Positions 53,375 to 61,406 of a DNA stretch of 64,000 nt are shown here, in pieces. This DNA comes from Croceivirga sp. (GTDB lineage: Bacteria; Bacteroidota; Bacteroidia; Flavobacteriales; Flavobacteriaceae), in assembly GCA_028284285.1 (NCBI GenBank), contig JANQSA010000018.1, positions 1 to 64,000 of the forward strand, given 5' to 3'. The translations under genes and the position numbers were made by a program. Position 1 is the stretch's first letter. Each line of letters opens with the position of its first letter. The notes below the pieces were generated by a model, which did no database searches, was not told the origin of the DNA, and saw nothing but the letters and a program-made list of their open reading frames with translations.

Positions 53375-54991
53375 TTAAAAGGCGTATCGTTGTGGGCCTC
53401 CTCGCCGGATTTCTTCATTGGCATAGGCCTCAAACTTTTTAAAATTCTCCCGAAAAGCATTGGATAGTTTAAACGCTGTGTTATAGTAGGCCTCATCGTT
53501 ATTCCAGGTAGCACGGGGACTTAATACTTCCGTAGGGACCCCAGGGCACTTTCTGGGTTGGGCTACACCAAAAACCGAGTGAATATGGTAGGTATCATAG
53601 TTGTACAGCCCTAGTTTCCCGCTCATGGCAGCGCTGATCATAGCACGGGTATATTTTAACTTCATCCGAGTTCCCACACCATAGGGCCCGCCGGTCCAAC
53701 CCGTATTAATTAACCAAACATCAACCCCAGATTCCTTCATTTTCTTACTTAGCATTTCGGCATAAACGGTGGGATGCAACGGCATGAATGGCGCTCCAAA
53801 ACAGGCGGAGAAAGAAGGTTGGGGCTCAATGACCCCTGCCTCGGTTCCTGCCACTTTTGCGGTATATCCGGAGATAAAATGGTATGCCGCCTGCGCAGGG
53901 GTTAACTTGGAAATAGGCGGTAAAACTCCAAAAGCATCGGCGGTCAGAAAGAAAATATGCTTCACATTCTCTCCAATTGAAGGCTGCTGAATATTTTCAA
54001 TATGGTATATGGGATAACTCACCCTGGTATTTTGGGTAATAGAGGCATCCTCAAAGGCAACATCCCCGTTTTCACGCATCACTACATTTTCCAGGATAGC
54101 CCCCTTTTTAATAGCCCCATAGATTTCCGGCTCGCTTTCCCTGGAAAGGTTAATGACCTTTGCATAGCAACCGCCTTCAAAGTTGAATACAGAATTTTCG
54201 GGAGTCCATCCGTGTTCGTCATCACCAATCAATTTCCTGTCAGGATCCGTGGAGAGCGTAGTTTTCCCGGTACCGGACAATCCGAAAAACAAAGCGGTGT
54301 CACCTTCTTCCCCCAAATTAGCAGAGCAATGCATAGGAAGAACATCCTTATCTACCGGTAGAATGAAATTCAAAGCGGAAAAAATCCCTTTCTTAATTTC
54401 CCCGGTATATCCGGTACCTCCAACGAGTGCTATTTTTTTCGTGAAATTCAAGATGGCAAAGTTGTGTTGCCGTGTGCCATCTATGGCTGCATCGGCCATA
54501 AAACCCGGCGCATTCAATACGGTCCATTCCGGTTCAAAATTGTGAAGCTCTTCCTCCGTAGGTCGTAAAAACATATTATAAGCGAACATATTGGACCAGG
54601 GGTACTCATTTACTATTCTTAGGTTCATTGTGTATGCAGGATCAGAACAGATAAAGGCATCCCTTACATAAAGTTCCTTTTCATTGAGATACGCTACTAC
54701 TTTGTCATAAAGCGCATCAAACCGCTCCGGTGTAAAAGGAACATTGATACTGCCCCACCACACCTTGTCTTCCGTAATACTATCCTTCACAATAAACCGA
54801 TCCAGAGGAGATCTTCCGGTAAATTCACCTGTACTTACGGCAATGGCCCCCAGGGAGGTTTCTTGTCCCATACCTCTTTCTATCGTGATCTTGTGCAATT
54901 GATCCGGGGAGAGTTGGTAATGGAAATTGTTGTGGTGAATGCCATATGAGGCAAGCGAAATCGTTTTCGGCCCTAAGGTGGGATCAGTCAT
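53375..54991 (-). CDS. pckA: Phosphoenolpyruvate carboxykinase (ATP)
   Basis: 538 residues from the ATG at 54991 (MTDPTLGPKTISLASYG); a TTG at 55015 would add eight residues. The kinase motifs are FFGLSGTGKTTLSTDP (P-loop) and IGDDEHGWTPENSVFNFEGG (kinase-2), with SGYTAKVAGTEAGV and TGWTGGPYGVGTRM. It makes PEP from oxaloacetate with ATP, the entry to gluconeogenesis. It stands alone with a shared terminator downstream, and is co-directional with the DUF423 gene. Confidence 0.97.
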   Translation of the reverse strand: MTDPTLGPKTISLASYGIHHNNFHYQLSPDQLHKITIERGMGQETSLGAIAVSTGEFTGRSPLDRFIVKDSITEDKVWWGSINVPFTPERFDALYDKVVAYLNEKELYVRDAFICSDPAYTMNLRIVNEYPWSNMFAYNMFLRPTEEELHNFEPEWTVLNAPGFMADAAIDGTRQHNFAILNFTKKIALVGGTGYTGEIKKGIFSALNFILPVDKDVLPMHCSANLGEEGDTALFFGLSGTGKTTLSTDPDRKLIGDDEHGWTPENSVFNFEGGCYAKVINLSRESEPEIYGAIKKGAILENVVMRENGDVAFEDASITQNTRVSYPIYHIENIQQPSIGENVKHIFFLTADAFGVLPPISKLTPAQAAYHFISGYTAKVAGTEAGVIEPQPSFSACFGAPFMPLHPTVYAEMLSKKMKESGVDVWLINTGWTGGPYGVGTRMKLKYTRAMISAAMSGKLGLYNYDTYHIHSVFGVAQPRKCPGVPTEVLSPRATWNNDEAYYNTAFKLSNAFRENFKKFEAYANEEIRRGGPQRYAF

Positions 54992-55064
54992 ATGATAGTT
55001 TTTTAATGCGTACAAAACTAAAAAATTATAACCCCGGCACCGTATTAAAACTGAGGATTCTCCC

Positions 55065-55448
55065 CTATTTTTTAAACAGCAGGGAAAAAAGCAGATATCC
55101 CCAACCCAGAATGAGCAAAGTTCCTCCTATCGGGGTGATAAAACCTATCTTTCTAAAGTCAACGCCGGTGAGTTTATTGGTTGCGAGAAGATAAATAGAG
55201 AAGGAAAATAGGATCATTCCAATTACAATGAGGTAAAAAACCACTTTCTTCGTGTTTTCAGGGACAATCGTAATAACGCTAAGCACCAGTAGAAACAGGG
55301 CATGATACATTTGATACTTTACCCCGGTCTCAAAGGTGTTTAACGCTTCGGGAGTAAGGGCCTTTTTCAGGGCGTGCGCACCAAAGGCCCCCAAAACTAC
55401 GGCCAACATTCCAAACAGTAGCCCGGTGGCCAAAATTGTTTTGTTCAT
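55065..55448 (-). CDS. DUF423 membrane protein
   Basis: 127 residues with four transmembrane helices: LATGLLFGMLAVVLGAFGAH starts the protein and carries the conserved GAFGAHAL segment of DUF423 (YgdD/TMEM256-like). The second helix is YHALFLLVLSVITI, followed by VVFYLIVIGMILFSFSIYLL and IGGTLLILGWGYLL. Function is unknown. It is upstream of pckA with 73 bp between and divergent from the saccharopine reductase gene. Confidence 0.88.
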   Translation of the reverse strand: MNKTILATGLLFGMLAVVLGAFGAHALKKALTPEALNTFETGVKYQMYHALFLLVLSVITIVPENTKKVVFYLIVIGMILFSFSIYLLATNKLTGVDFRKIGFITPIGGTLLILGWGYLLFSLLFKK

Positions 55449-55527
55449 AACTTAAGGGTCTTATTTTCTTAAAAATATCACGATTTGATACTTTCGTATG
55501 GTTATGTCACAAAGGTAATTTAATCCT

Positions 55528-56901
55528 ATGGTTCGTAAAATTTTGGTGCTTGGCGCAGGAAAATCTACTTCATTTTTACTGAATTATTTAGTACAAAAAT
55601 CTGCTTCGGAAGCCTTACATTTAACTATTGGCGACATCAATCCAAAGGCTTTCCCAGCGGCAATTACCTCCCATGAAAATTGCAGTGTAATTCCCTTGAA
55701 CGTTCTGGAAGAAAAGTCCAGAAAAACGGCCATATCCGCTGCAGATATCGTAGTTTCCATGCTGCCTCCCAAGCTACATACCCTGGTGGCAAGGGACTGT
55801 GTCCACTATCAAAAACATCTGGTAACCGCTTCCTATATCAACAATGAGATTCGGGAATTGGATCCCGATACGAAGAAAAGTGGTTTGGTTTTCTTAAATG
55901 AAATTGGCCTGGATCCTGGTATTGACCATATGAGTGCTATGGAGGTTATTGATCGTATACGGGACAAAGGGGGAAAAATGCTGCTTTTCGAATCTTTCAC
56001 GGGAGGATTGGTAGCCCCCGAAAGCGATACCAACCTTTGGAACTACAAATTCACCTGGAATCCCGGAAATGTAGTGGTAGCCGGCCAGGGCGGTGCTGCT
56101 AAGTTTATTCAGGAAGGCACCTATAAATATATCCCCTACCATAAGTTATTCAGGAGAACTGAATTTTTGGATATTGAGGGTTATGGGAAATTTGAGGCCT
56201 ACGCCAACCGCGATTCCCTTTGGTATCGGGAAGCCTATGGTTTGGAGAAAGTACTGACCTTATACCGTGGCACCATGCGCAGAGTAGGTTTCTCCCGTGC
56301 CTGGAACATATTTGTGCAACTGGGAATGACAGACGACAGCTATCATCTTGAAAACTCTAAAGGAATGTCTTTCAGGGAATTTGTTAACCTGTTTCTACCC
56401 TATTCCCCAACAGATTCGGTTGAGTTAAAGCTCAGGCACTATTTAAAGATTGATCAGGATGATATTATGTGGGAGAAACTGGAGGAATTGGATCTATTCA
56501 ATCCTCACAAGAAAATTCCATTCCCCAATGCCACCCCTGCTCAGGCGTTGCAACATATTCTGGAAAACAGTTGGACACTTGGAGAAGATGAAAAAGACAT
56601 GATAGTCATGTATCATAAGTTTGGCTATGAACTCGATGGAAGAAAAAAACAGCTGGATGCCAATATGGTAGTGCTGGGTGAAGATAGGACCTATACGGCT
56701 ATGGCAAAGACAGTAGGGCTACCCGTGGCTATGGCTACCATCAACATTTTGAATGGGAAGATCACTACACCAGGAGTACAGATCCCGATCACCAAAGAAA
56801 TCTATGGTCCCATTCTATCGGAACTAAAAGCACAGGGCATTCAATTCAAAGAATACGAGACTCCCTATTTGGGGTATAATCCGGATTCTGTTGCCGGTTA
56901 A
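55528..56901 (+). CDS. Saccharopine dehydrogenase (saccharopine reductase type)
   Basis: 457 residues. N-terminal Rossmann motif VLGAGKSTSFLLNYLVQ; then the saccharopine dehydrogenase/NADP domain with LHTLVARDCVHYQKHLVTAS and EIGLDPGIDHMSAME; C-terminal catalytic domain with MGLEK-like and GLPVAMATINILNGKITTPG. The enzyme converts saccharopine to or from glutamate plus 2-aminoadipate semialdehyde in lysine metabolism. The Lrp-type regulator follows 47 bp downstream and may control it. Confidence 0.9.
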   Translation: MVRKILVLGAGKSTSFLLNYLVQKSASEALHLTIGDINPKAFPAAITSHENCSVIPLNVLEEKSRKTAISAADIVVSMLPPKLHTLVARDCVHYQKHLVTASYINNEIRELDPDTKKSGLVFLNEIGLDPGIDHMSAMEVIDRIRDKGGKMLLFESFTGGLVAPESDTNLWNYKFTWNPGNVVVAGQGGAAKFIQEGTYKYIPYHKLFRRTEFLDIEGYGKFEAYANRDSLWYREAYGLEKVLTLYRGTMRRVGFSRAWNIFVQLGMTDDSYHLENSKGMSFREFVNLFLPYSPTDSVELKLRHYLKIDQDDIMWEKLEELDLFNPHKKIPFPNATPAQALQHILENSWTLGEDEKDMIVMYHKFGYELDGRKKQLDANMVVLGEDRTYTAMAKTVGLPVAMATINILNGKITTPGVQIPITKEIYGPILSELKAQGIQFKEYETPYLGYNPDSVAG

Positions 56902-56918
56902 TAGATGTAACCATTTGT

Positions 56919-56926
56919 TATATTTG
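56919..56926 (+). promoter_or_regulatory. -7 element of the Lrp-type gene
   Basis: TATATTTG, an exact TAnnTTTG, 22 bp before the ATG at 56949, lying just after the saccharopine reductase stop. No clear -33 partner at normal spacing. Confidence 0.6.
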
Positions 56927-56948
56927 AATTTCAAAGTATCGCTTTAAA

Positions 56949-57419
56949 ATGAAAAATGGCAGCAATTTGTTTGATCTAGACGGAATTGACAAAAAAATAT
57001 TAAGGCATCTTATGGAAGATGCCCGTATCCCTATTCTGGAAATTGCCCGGAAAATCGGTATTTCAGGAGCGGCTATCCATCAGCGACTACGAAAATTAGA
57101 GGCGTCCCAGGTAATCTCCGGCTCCAAATTCATCATCAACCCAAAAGTATTGGGCTATACCACCATGGCCTATATTGGTATCTATTTGGACAGGGCAATG
57201 AGCAATCCCAGAGCGGTTGCAGCATTGGAAAAAATTCCCGAAGTCCTGGAGTGTCATTACACTACAGGTAATTGGTCCATTTTAATCAAGGTCCTCTGCA
57301 AAGACAATGAGCACCTAATGCAGGTGTTAAATAAAAAAATCCAACAAATAGAAGGTGTTTCCCGAACCGAAACCTTTATCTCTCTGAACCAGCAGATCAA
57401 TCGTCAGATCACGATTTGA
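56949..57419 (+). CDS. Lrp/AsnC-family transcriptional regulator
   Basis: 156 residues. N-terminal HTH (about 10-60: IDKKILRHLMEDARIPILEI, then AIHQRLRKLEASQVISGSKF). C-terminal RAM effector domain (about 68-150: TMAYIGIYLDRAM, ILIKVLCKDNEHLMQVLNKK). Family members respond to amino acids. Its position next to the saccharopine reductase gene points to lysine metabolism. Its last 11 bp overlap the end of the SDR gene on the other strand. Confidence 0.93.
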   Translation: MKNGSNLFDLDGIDKKILRHLMEDARIPILEIARKIGISGAAIHQRLRKLEASQVISGSKFIINPKVLGYTTMAYIGIYLDRAMSNPRAVAALEKIPEVLECHYTTGNWSILIKVLCKDNEHLMQVLNKKIQQIEGVSRTETFISLNQQINRQITI

Positions 57420-58233
57420 ATACCGTGTTTTCAGCGGTTTTAGTATGGTGATCCAAATCGGCCTGAACGCTGTCCAATTTCATCTGTATGGTCGTTAAAG
57501 GCACTTTGCCCAGTGGTAACCGCAGTGTGGTATTCTCCGAATGTACCATATCCAGTATGGCCTTAGCTGCTTTTTTAGGATCTCCTTCCTGTTTTCCATG
57601 TACCCCCTTTAGTTTGGAACGAAACGCTCCGGCGGTATCCGCATAATCATAGATCACCTTTTGTGCTTCAGGTAGCCCCTTTGCGGCGAATTCTGTCCGA
57701 AACGGGCCTGGTTCTACAATAATGGTTCGGATACCCAAAGGTCCTATTTCTTGTGCCATGGCCTCACTAAATCCTTCCAGGGCAAACTTGCTGGCGTTGT
57801 ATATCCCAAATCCGGCAAAGGCTTTGATCCCCCCGTGAGAGGAAATTTGTACAATATGACCCTTTCTCTTAGCCCTCATCTTAGGCAAGACTTCCTGGGT
57901 CATTTTCAATGTGCCAAAGAAATTTGCTTCGAAAACGCTTCGGGTCTCAGCGATACTGGTCTCTTCTATAGCGCCAACAAAACCTATTCCAGCGTTGTTG
58001 ACTAAAACATCTATTTCCGGAATAGCGGCAATAACTTTTTCAGTGGCCTTGTGATCTGTAATATCCAGAAGCACAGCATGTGCCTTTCCGGAGTACTTTG
58101 TGTTAAAATTGTTTACCTGGCTTTGTTTCCGTAGGGTACCTATAACGTAATCCCCGTGCTCCAGTACACTTTCCGCCAATGTCTTTCCCAATCCACTGGA
58201 AATTCCGGTGATCAACCAAACGTTTTTTTTCAT
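57409..58233 (-). CDS. Short-chain dehydrogenase/reductase
   Basis: 274 residues from the ATG at 58233 (MKKNVWLITGISSGLGKTLA). TGxxxGxG cofactor motif TGISSGLG, NNAGIGFVG, catalytic S in VQISSHGG, Y-x3-K in YNASKFALE, and VEPGPFRTEF. A classical SDR, NADP(H)-dependent by the basic residue in GTLRKQSQ. Substrate unknown. Convergent with the Lrp gene (11-bp overlap). A stretch of upstream in-frame sequence to 58296 is open but not conserved in this family. Confidence 0.92.
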   Translation of the reverse strand: MKKNVWLITGISSGLGKTLAESVLEHGDYVIGTLRKQSQVNNFNTKYSGKAHAVLLDITDHKATEKVIAAIPEIDVLVNNAGIGFVGAIEETSIAETRSVFEANFFGTLKMTQEVLPKMRAKRKGHIVQISSHGGIKAFAGFGIYNASKFALEGFSEAMAQEIGPLGIRTIIVEPGPFRTEFAAKGLPEAQKVIYDYADTAGAFRSKLKGVHGKQEGDPKKAAKAILDMVHSENTTLRLPLGKVPLTTIQMKLDSVQADLDHHTKTAENTVFKS

Positions 58234-58341
58234 AATTATCGGATTAAAATGTAAAATTTTTAGGACTATTCCCGGGAACAAAGTTGCGACCCTCATAAAG
58301 AATGAGAAATGAAATAGATTAGGAAAAACGGTTGAACCAGT

Positions 58342-58929
58342 TTAAGATACTGAAGTCAGTTTTTTACGGATCTTGCTTAAAAACTCCGGGGTCATCCCCA
58401 AATAGGAAGCAATGACCTTTTGAGGTACACGCTGAATCATAGAAGGATATAAACGTTGCAATTCCAGGAAACGTTCTTCGGCTGTTTTACTTAATCCCGA
58501 TAACGCGCGATTGCGCGAAAAGGCGAAGGCCCTTTCAGTGGAAACCCTAAAATATTCGCTCAACGCATGAAGTTCGCGGCACAAGGGTTCAATAGCATCA
58601 TAGTCCATTTGAAGGATATGGGAGTCCTCCAACGCTTCTACGAAAAGTGTAGCCGGTGTTTGGGTAATATAGCTGTAAAAGTCACTTACAAACCAGTCGT
58701 CCAAAGCAATTTGCACCGTGTGCTCCTTACCTTCCGAATCCAGAAAAAAAGAGCGGAAGGCTCCTTTTACAATATAGTTGCGGTATTTGCTGATAAAACC
58801 AGGTTGGTCAATAAACTGACGGCGCTTAATGGTTTTCAAGCTTGTTATTGCACTGATCTTATCTTTTTCTGCTTCGGTCAGAGCAACATAACGTTCAATA
58901 TTCTGAAATAAAGACTGCAGCGCTTTCAT
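58342..58929 (-). CDS. Crp/Fnr-family transcriptional regulator
   Basis: 195 residues from the ATG at 58929. Cyclic-nucleotide-binding-type domain: RRQFIDQPGFISKYRNYIVK, then GAFRSFFLDSEGKEHTVQIA and DDWFVSDFYSYI. C-terminal helix-turn-helix LVPQKVIASYLGMTPEFLSK-like, ending IRKKLTS. The effector is not known; the typical cAMP residues are not evident. The ATG follows only 14 bp after the hairpin at 58944-58970. A longer in-frame start at 58980 would be translated through that hairpin and is unlikely. Confidence 0.9.
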   Translation of the reverse strand: MKALQSLFQNIERYVALTEAEKDKISAITSLKTIKRRQFIDQPGFISKYRNYIVKGAFRSFFLDSEGKEHTVQIALDDWFVSDFYSYITQTPATLFVEALEDSHILQMDYDAIEPLCRELHALSEYFRVSTERAFAFSRNRALSGLSKTAEERFLELQRLYPSMIQRVPQKVIASYLGMTPEFLSKIRKKLTSVS

Positions 58930-58943
58930 AAGGCTAAAAATAA

Positions 58944-58970
58944 AAAAACCTGCCTTTGCGGCAGGTTTTT
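58944..58970 (-). terminator. Terminator hairpin between the metallopeptidase and Crp/Fnr genes
   Basis: On the minus strand, AAAAACCTGCC, loop GCAAA, GGCAGGTTTTTTT: an A/T-flanked stem that can end transcripts from the upstream metallopeptidase gene (stop at 59005). It is also symmetrical enough to act on the plus strand. Because it lies 14 bp from the Crp/Fnr start codon it may alternatively act as a leader attenuator of that gene. Confidence 0.78.
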
Positions 58971-59004
58971 GCTTTTGCATATATCAGTATTGGTAGAAGA
59001 TGGT

Positions 59005-59700
59005 TTAGTCCCTTCCTCCAAAAACTTGTAAACCCCAATACACCAAAGTGGCCAAAGAACCAATGGCGGCAACCAGATAGGTGCGGGCTGCCCATTTCAA
59101 AGCATCCTCGGAGCCGCTATATTCTTGTTGGGTGACCATATTTTTTTGTTTTAACCAGACCAAAGCCCTTTTACTGGCATCATATTCCACCGGAAGGGTG
59201 ATAAAACTGAACAAAGTGGCCATAGCCATCATTACTAATCCGGCAACCGCAATCCAGTAACCCAGCCCCACTCCGGCCGCAGCACCAAGCACCAAGCCTC
59301 CAAAAACCACCCAGGTTGACATTCCTGAGGTCACACTTACTACGGGGACCAATTTGGAACGCATGGTTAACCATTCATACGCCTGGGCATGTTGTACAGC
59401 GTGCCCTACTTCATGTGCCGCAACTGCTGCAGCCGCAGCGTTGCGTTGACTATAGACCCCTTCACTAAGATTTACCGTTTTATTCCTTGGGTTATAGTGA
59501 TCTGTTAACATCCCGGGGGTGGAGATCACTTTCACATCCCGGATACCGTGATCATCCAACATTTTCTGGGCAATTTCTGCCCCGCTCATTCCATTCCGGA
59601 GATGCACTTTTGAATAATGTTTAAACTTACTTTTTAAACGTGCACTTACCAACCAGCTTACCAAAGCAATTGCACCTATCAATATATAATATCCCATCAT
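59005..59700 (-). CDS. Membrane zinc metallopeptidase (YugP / Zn_peptidase_2)
   Basis: 231 residues from the ATG at 59700; an ATG at 59697 is equivalent. N-terminal helix YYILIGAIALVSWLVSARL, then NLSEGVYSQRNAAAAAVAAH leading to the zinc motif AAHEVGHAVQHA (HExGH), and helices VFGGLVLGAAAGVGLGYWIA, MMAMATLFSFITL and LVAAIGSLATLVYWG. Family PF04298, inner membrane, function poorly known. A terminator hairpin follows 35 bp after the stop. Confidence 0.9.
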   Translation of the reverse strand: MMGYYILIGAIALVSWLVSARLKSKFKHYSKVHLRNGMSGAEIAQKMLDDHGIRDVKVISTPGMLTDHYNPRNKTVNLSEGVYSQRNAAAAAVAAHEVGHAVQHAQAYEWLTMRSKLVPVVSVTSGMSTWVVFGGLVLGAAAGVGLGYWIAVAGLVMMAMATLFSFITLPVEYDASKRALVWLKQKNMVTQQEYSGSEDALKWAARTYLVAAIGSLATLVYWGLQVFGGRD

Positions 59701-59739
59701 GACCTTTTCGTTTTTAAATTTTACTAAATATACCCACAA

Positions 59740-59773
59740 AACAACAAAAACCCCGCCATTTTATGACGAGGTT
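59740..59773 (-). terminator. Terminator of ald
   Basis: On the minus strand AACCTCGTCA, loop TAAAA, TGGCGGGGTT, then TTTTGTTGTTTTG: a 10-bp stem with two G-T pairs and a T-run, 23 bp after the ald stop codon. Confidence 0.8.
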
Positions 59774-59796
59774 CACGTACTGACAAAATGTACGTT

Positions 59797-60900
59797 TTAT
59801 ACGAGTACCGGGGTATCCCAGTCAAAAGCTTCTATGATTTCCTTGTACACTACCTTCCCTTCAACAATGTTCACTCCTTTTTCCAGGGAAGCATCATTGC
59901 GGCAAGCGCTTTCCCAACCCTGGTTGGCCAATTTCAACACATACGGTAAGGTTACATTGGTCAAGGCTATGGTTGAGGTATAGGGTACGGCTCCGGGCAT
60001 ATTAGCCACACAATAGTGCACCACATCATCAATGATATAAACAGGATTCTCGTGCGTTGTGGGTTTTGAAGTCTCTACGCATCCGCCCTGATCTACCGCC
60101 ACATCCACAATAACGGTACCGGGATGCATATCTTTTAGCATATCCCTTGTGATCAAATTGGGAGCTTTTGCGCCTTTCAGTAATACGGCTCCAACGATCA
60201 AATCGTGGGTTTTAATGTGCTTTCTTACCCTGAACTCATTGGAATAATCGGTTACCACATGATTGGGCATCACATCATTTACATAACGTAATCGCTTCAT
60301 ATTGACGTCCATGATGGTGACATGAGCTCCCAGGCCTGCTGCCATTTTTGCAGCCTGTATCCCCACCGTACCAGCACCCAAAATCAACACTTTTCCCGGA
60401 GCAACACCAGGAACACCTCCTAAAAGGACTCCTTTCCCTTTTACCGGTTTTTCCAGGTATTTAGCACCCTGTTGGATAGCCATACGGCCGGCAACCTCAG
60501 ACATTGGTGTTAGCAGCGGAAGTGTGCCATCATCGTCCTCCACAGTTTCATAGGCTATACAAACCGATTTACTGGCGATCATTGCCTTGGTTAGGGGTTC
60601 ACTGGAGGCAAAATGAAAATAGGTGAACACAATTTGCCCTTCTCTTACAAGACCGTACTCCTGGGCAATAGGTTCTTTTACCTTTACGATCATATCTGAT
60701 TTGGCGTAAACCTCCTCAATAGTTGGCAAAATCTGAGCTCCGGCACTGATGTAGTCTTCATCAAAAAATCCACTGCCTTCTCCGGCCCTGGATTGCACAT
60801 ACACGGTATGCTTGTTCTTTACCAATTCGAAGACGCCTGAAGGGGTCATCCCTACGCGACTTTCGTTGTTTTTAATTTCTTTAGGTACCCCTACGATCAT
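59797..60900 (-). CDS. ald: Alanine dehydrogenase
   Basis: 367 residues. N-terminal MIVGVPKEIKNNESRVGMTP, VYVQSRAGEGSGFFDEDY and VKVKEPIAQEY, the AlaDH/PNT N-terminal domain. NAD-binding motif LILGAGTVGIQAAKMAAGLG, then VDVAVDQGGCVETSKPTTHE and MPGAVPYTSTIALTNVTLPY. Reversible oxidative deamination of L-alanine to pyruvate and ammonia with NAD+. Length is normal for the family. It is a stand-alone gene. 188 bp upstream of its start lies the SemiSWEET gene, in the same direction. Confidence 0.95.
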   Translation of the reverse strand: MIVGVPKEIKNNESRVGMTPSGVFELVKNKHTVYVQSRAGEGSGFFDEDYISAGAQILPTIEEVYAKSDMIVKVKEPIAQEYGLVREGQIVFTYFHFASSEPLTKAMIASKSVCIAYETVEDDDGTLPLLTPMSEVAGRMAIQQGAKYLEKPVKGKGVLLGGVPGVAPGKVLILGAGTVGIQAAKMAAGLGAHVTIMDVNMKRLRYVNDVMPNHVVTDYSNEFRVRKHIKTHDLIVGAVLLKGAKAPNLITRDMLKDMHPGTVIVDVAVDQGGCVETSKPTTHENPVYIIDDVVHYCVANMPGAVPYTSTIALTNVTLPYVLKLANQGWESACRNDASLEKGVNIVEGKVVYKEIIEAFDWDTPVLV

Positions 60901-61016
60901 GATTATTGTAATTATTTGAATTAATACTTCAAAAATGTGGGAATTACCCCTATCGTGGAAATAAAATCGATGAAATGCAGGGGTATATCAGACGAATAAC
61001 TACTTTTTTTCGATCA

Positions 61017-61039
61017 TACCCCCTCTTTTATAGGGGGTA
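61017..61039. other. Perfect 8-bp-arm hairpin upstream of ald
   Basis: TACCCCCT (61017-61024), 7-nt loop CTTTTAT, AGGGGGTA (61032-61039). It resembles in base composition and form the CCCCTCT...AGAGGGG hairpins of the DUF559 inverted repeats, though no DUF559 sequence is here. It lies between ald and the SemiSWEET gene. Confidence 0.6.
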
Positions 61040-61089
61040 ATGATTAAAAAATACTGTTTTTAGCCTGTGCCTTGCCGTTTTCCTTGTCG

Positions 61090-61344
61090 TTATTTGTGTT
61101 TTATTTTCAAAAAAAGCATGATTACCACCAATACTCCCGTGACCGTGTTGGCTAAAATGATCGCCAGACTATGATGGTAAATTCCATAGACTAACCAAAG
61201 TAGGAGTCCCACCATCAATACCAAATACATGGTAAGCGAGATATCCGCCGTGGACTTATGCTTTATGGCCTTGTACACCTGAGGGACAAAAGCGACAGTA
61301 GTGCAGGTAGCCGCAATAAGGCCGATAATTTCTATAGTGGGCAT
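61090..61344 (-). CDS. SemiSWEET sugar transporter
   Basis: 84 residues with three transmembrane helices: IIGLIAATCTTVAFVPQVYK (with the PQ motif), then LTMYLVLMVGLLLWLVYGIY and LAIILANTVTGVLVVIMLFL. This is a single three-helix PQ-loop repeat that dimerises to a pore. The substrate is probably a sugar. A 45-bp spacing separates its start from the leuS stop, in the same direction. Confidence 0.9.
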   Translation of the reverse strand: MPTIEIIGLIAATCTTVAFVPQVYKAIKHKSTADISLTMYLVLMVGLLLWLVYGIYHHSLAIILANTVTGVLVVIMLFLKIKHK

Positions 61345-61406
61345 AAATCGCGAGTAAAACGAAGCAATCTAATTTTTAAAGCAGATTACTGGGCGTTGTT
61401 CGCAAT

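Noticed and set aside
58930-58980. Crp/Fnr start at 58980 with a longer N-terminus.
   Set aside because: The extra codons are encoded by the terminator-like hairpin; the ATG at 58929 gives a normal family start.
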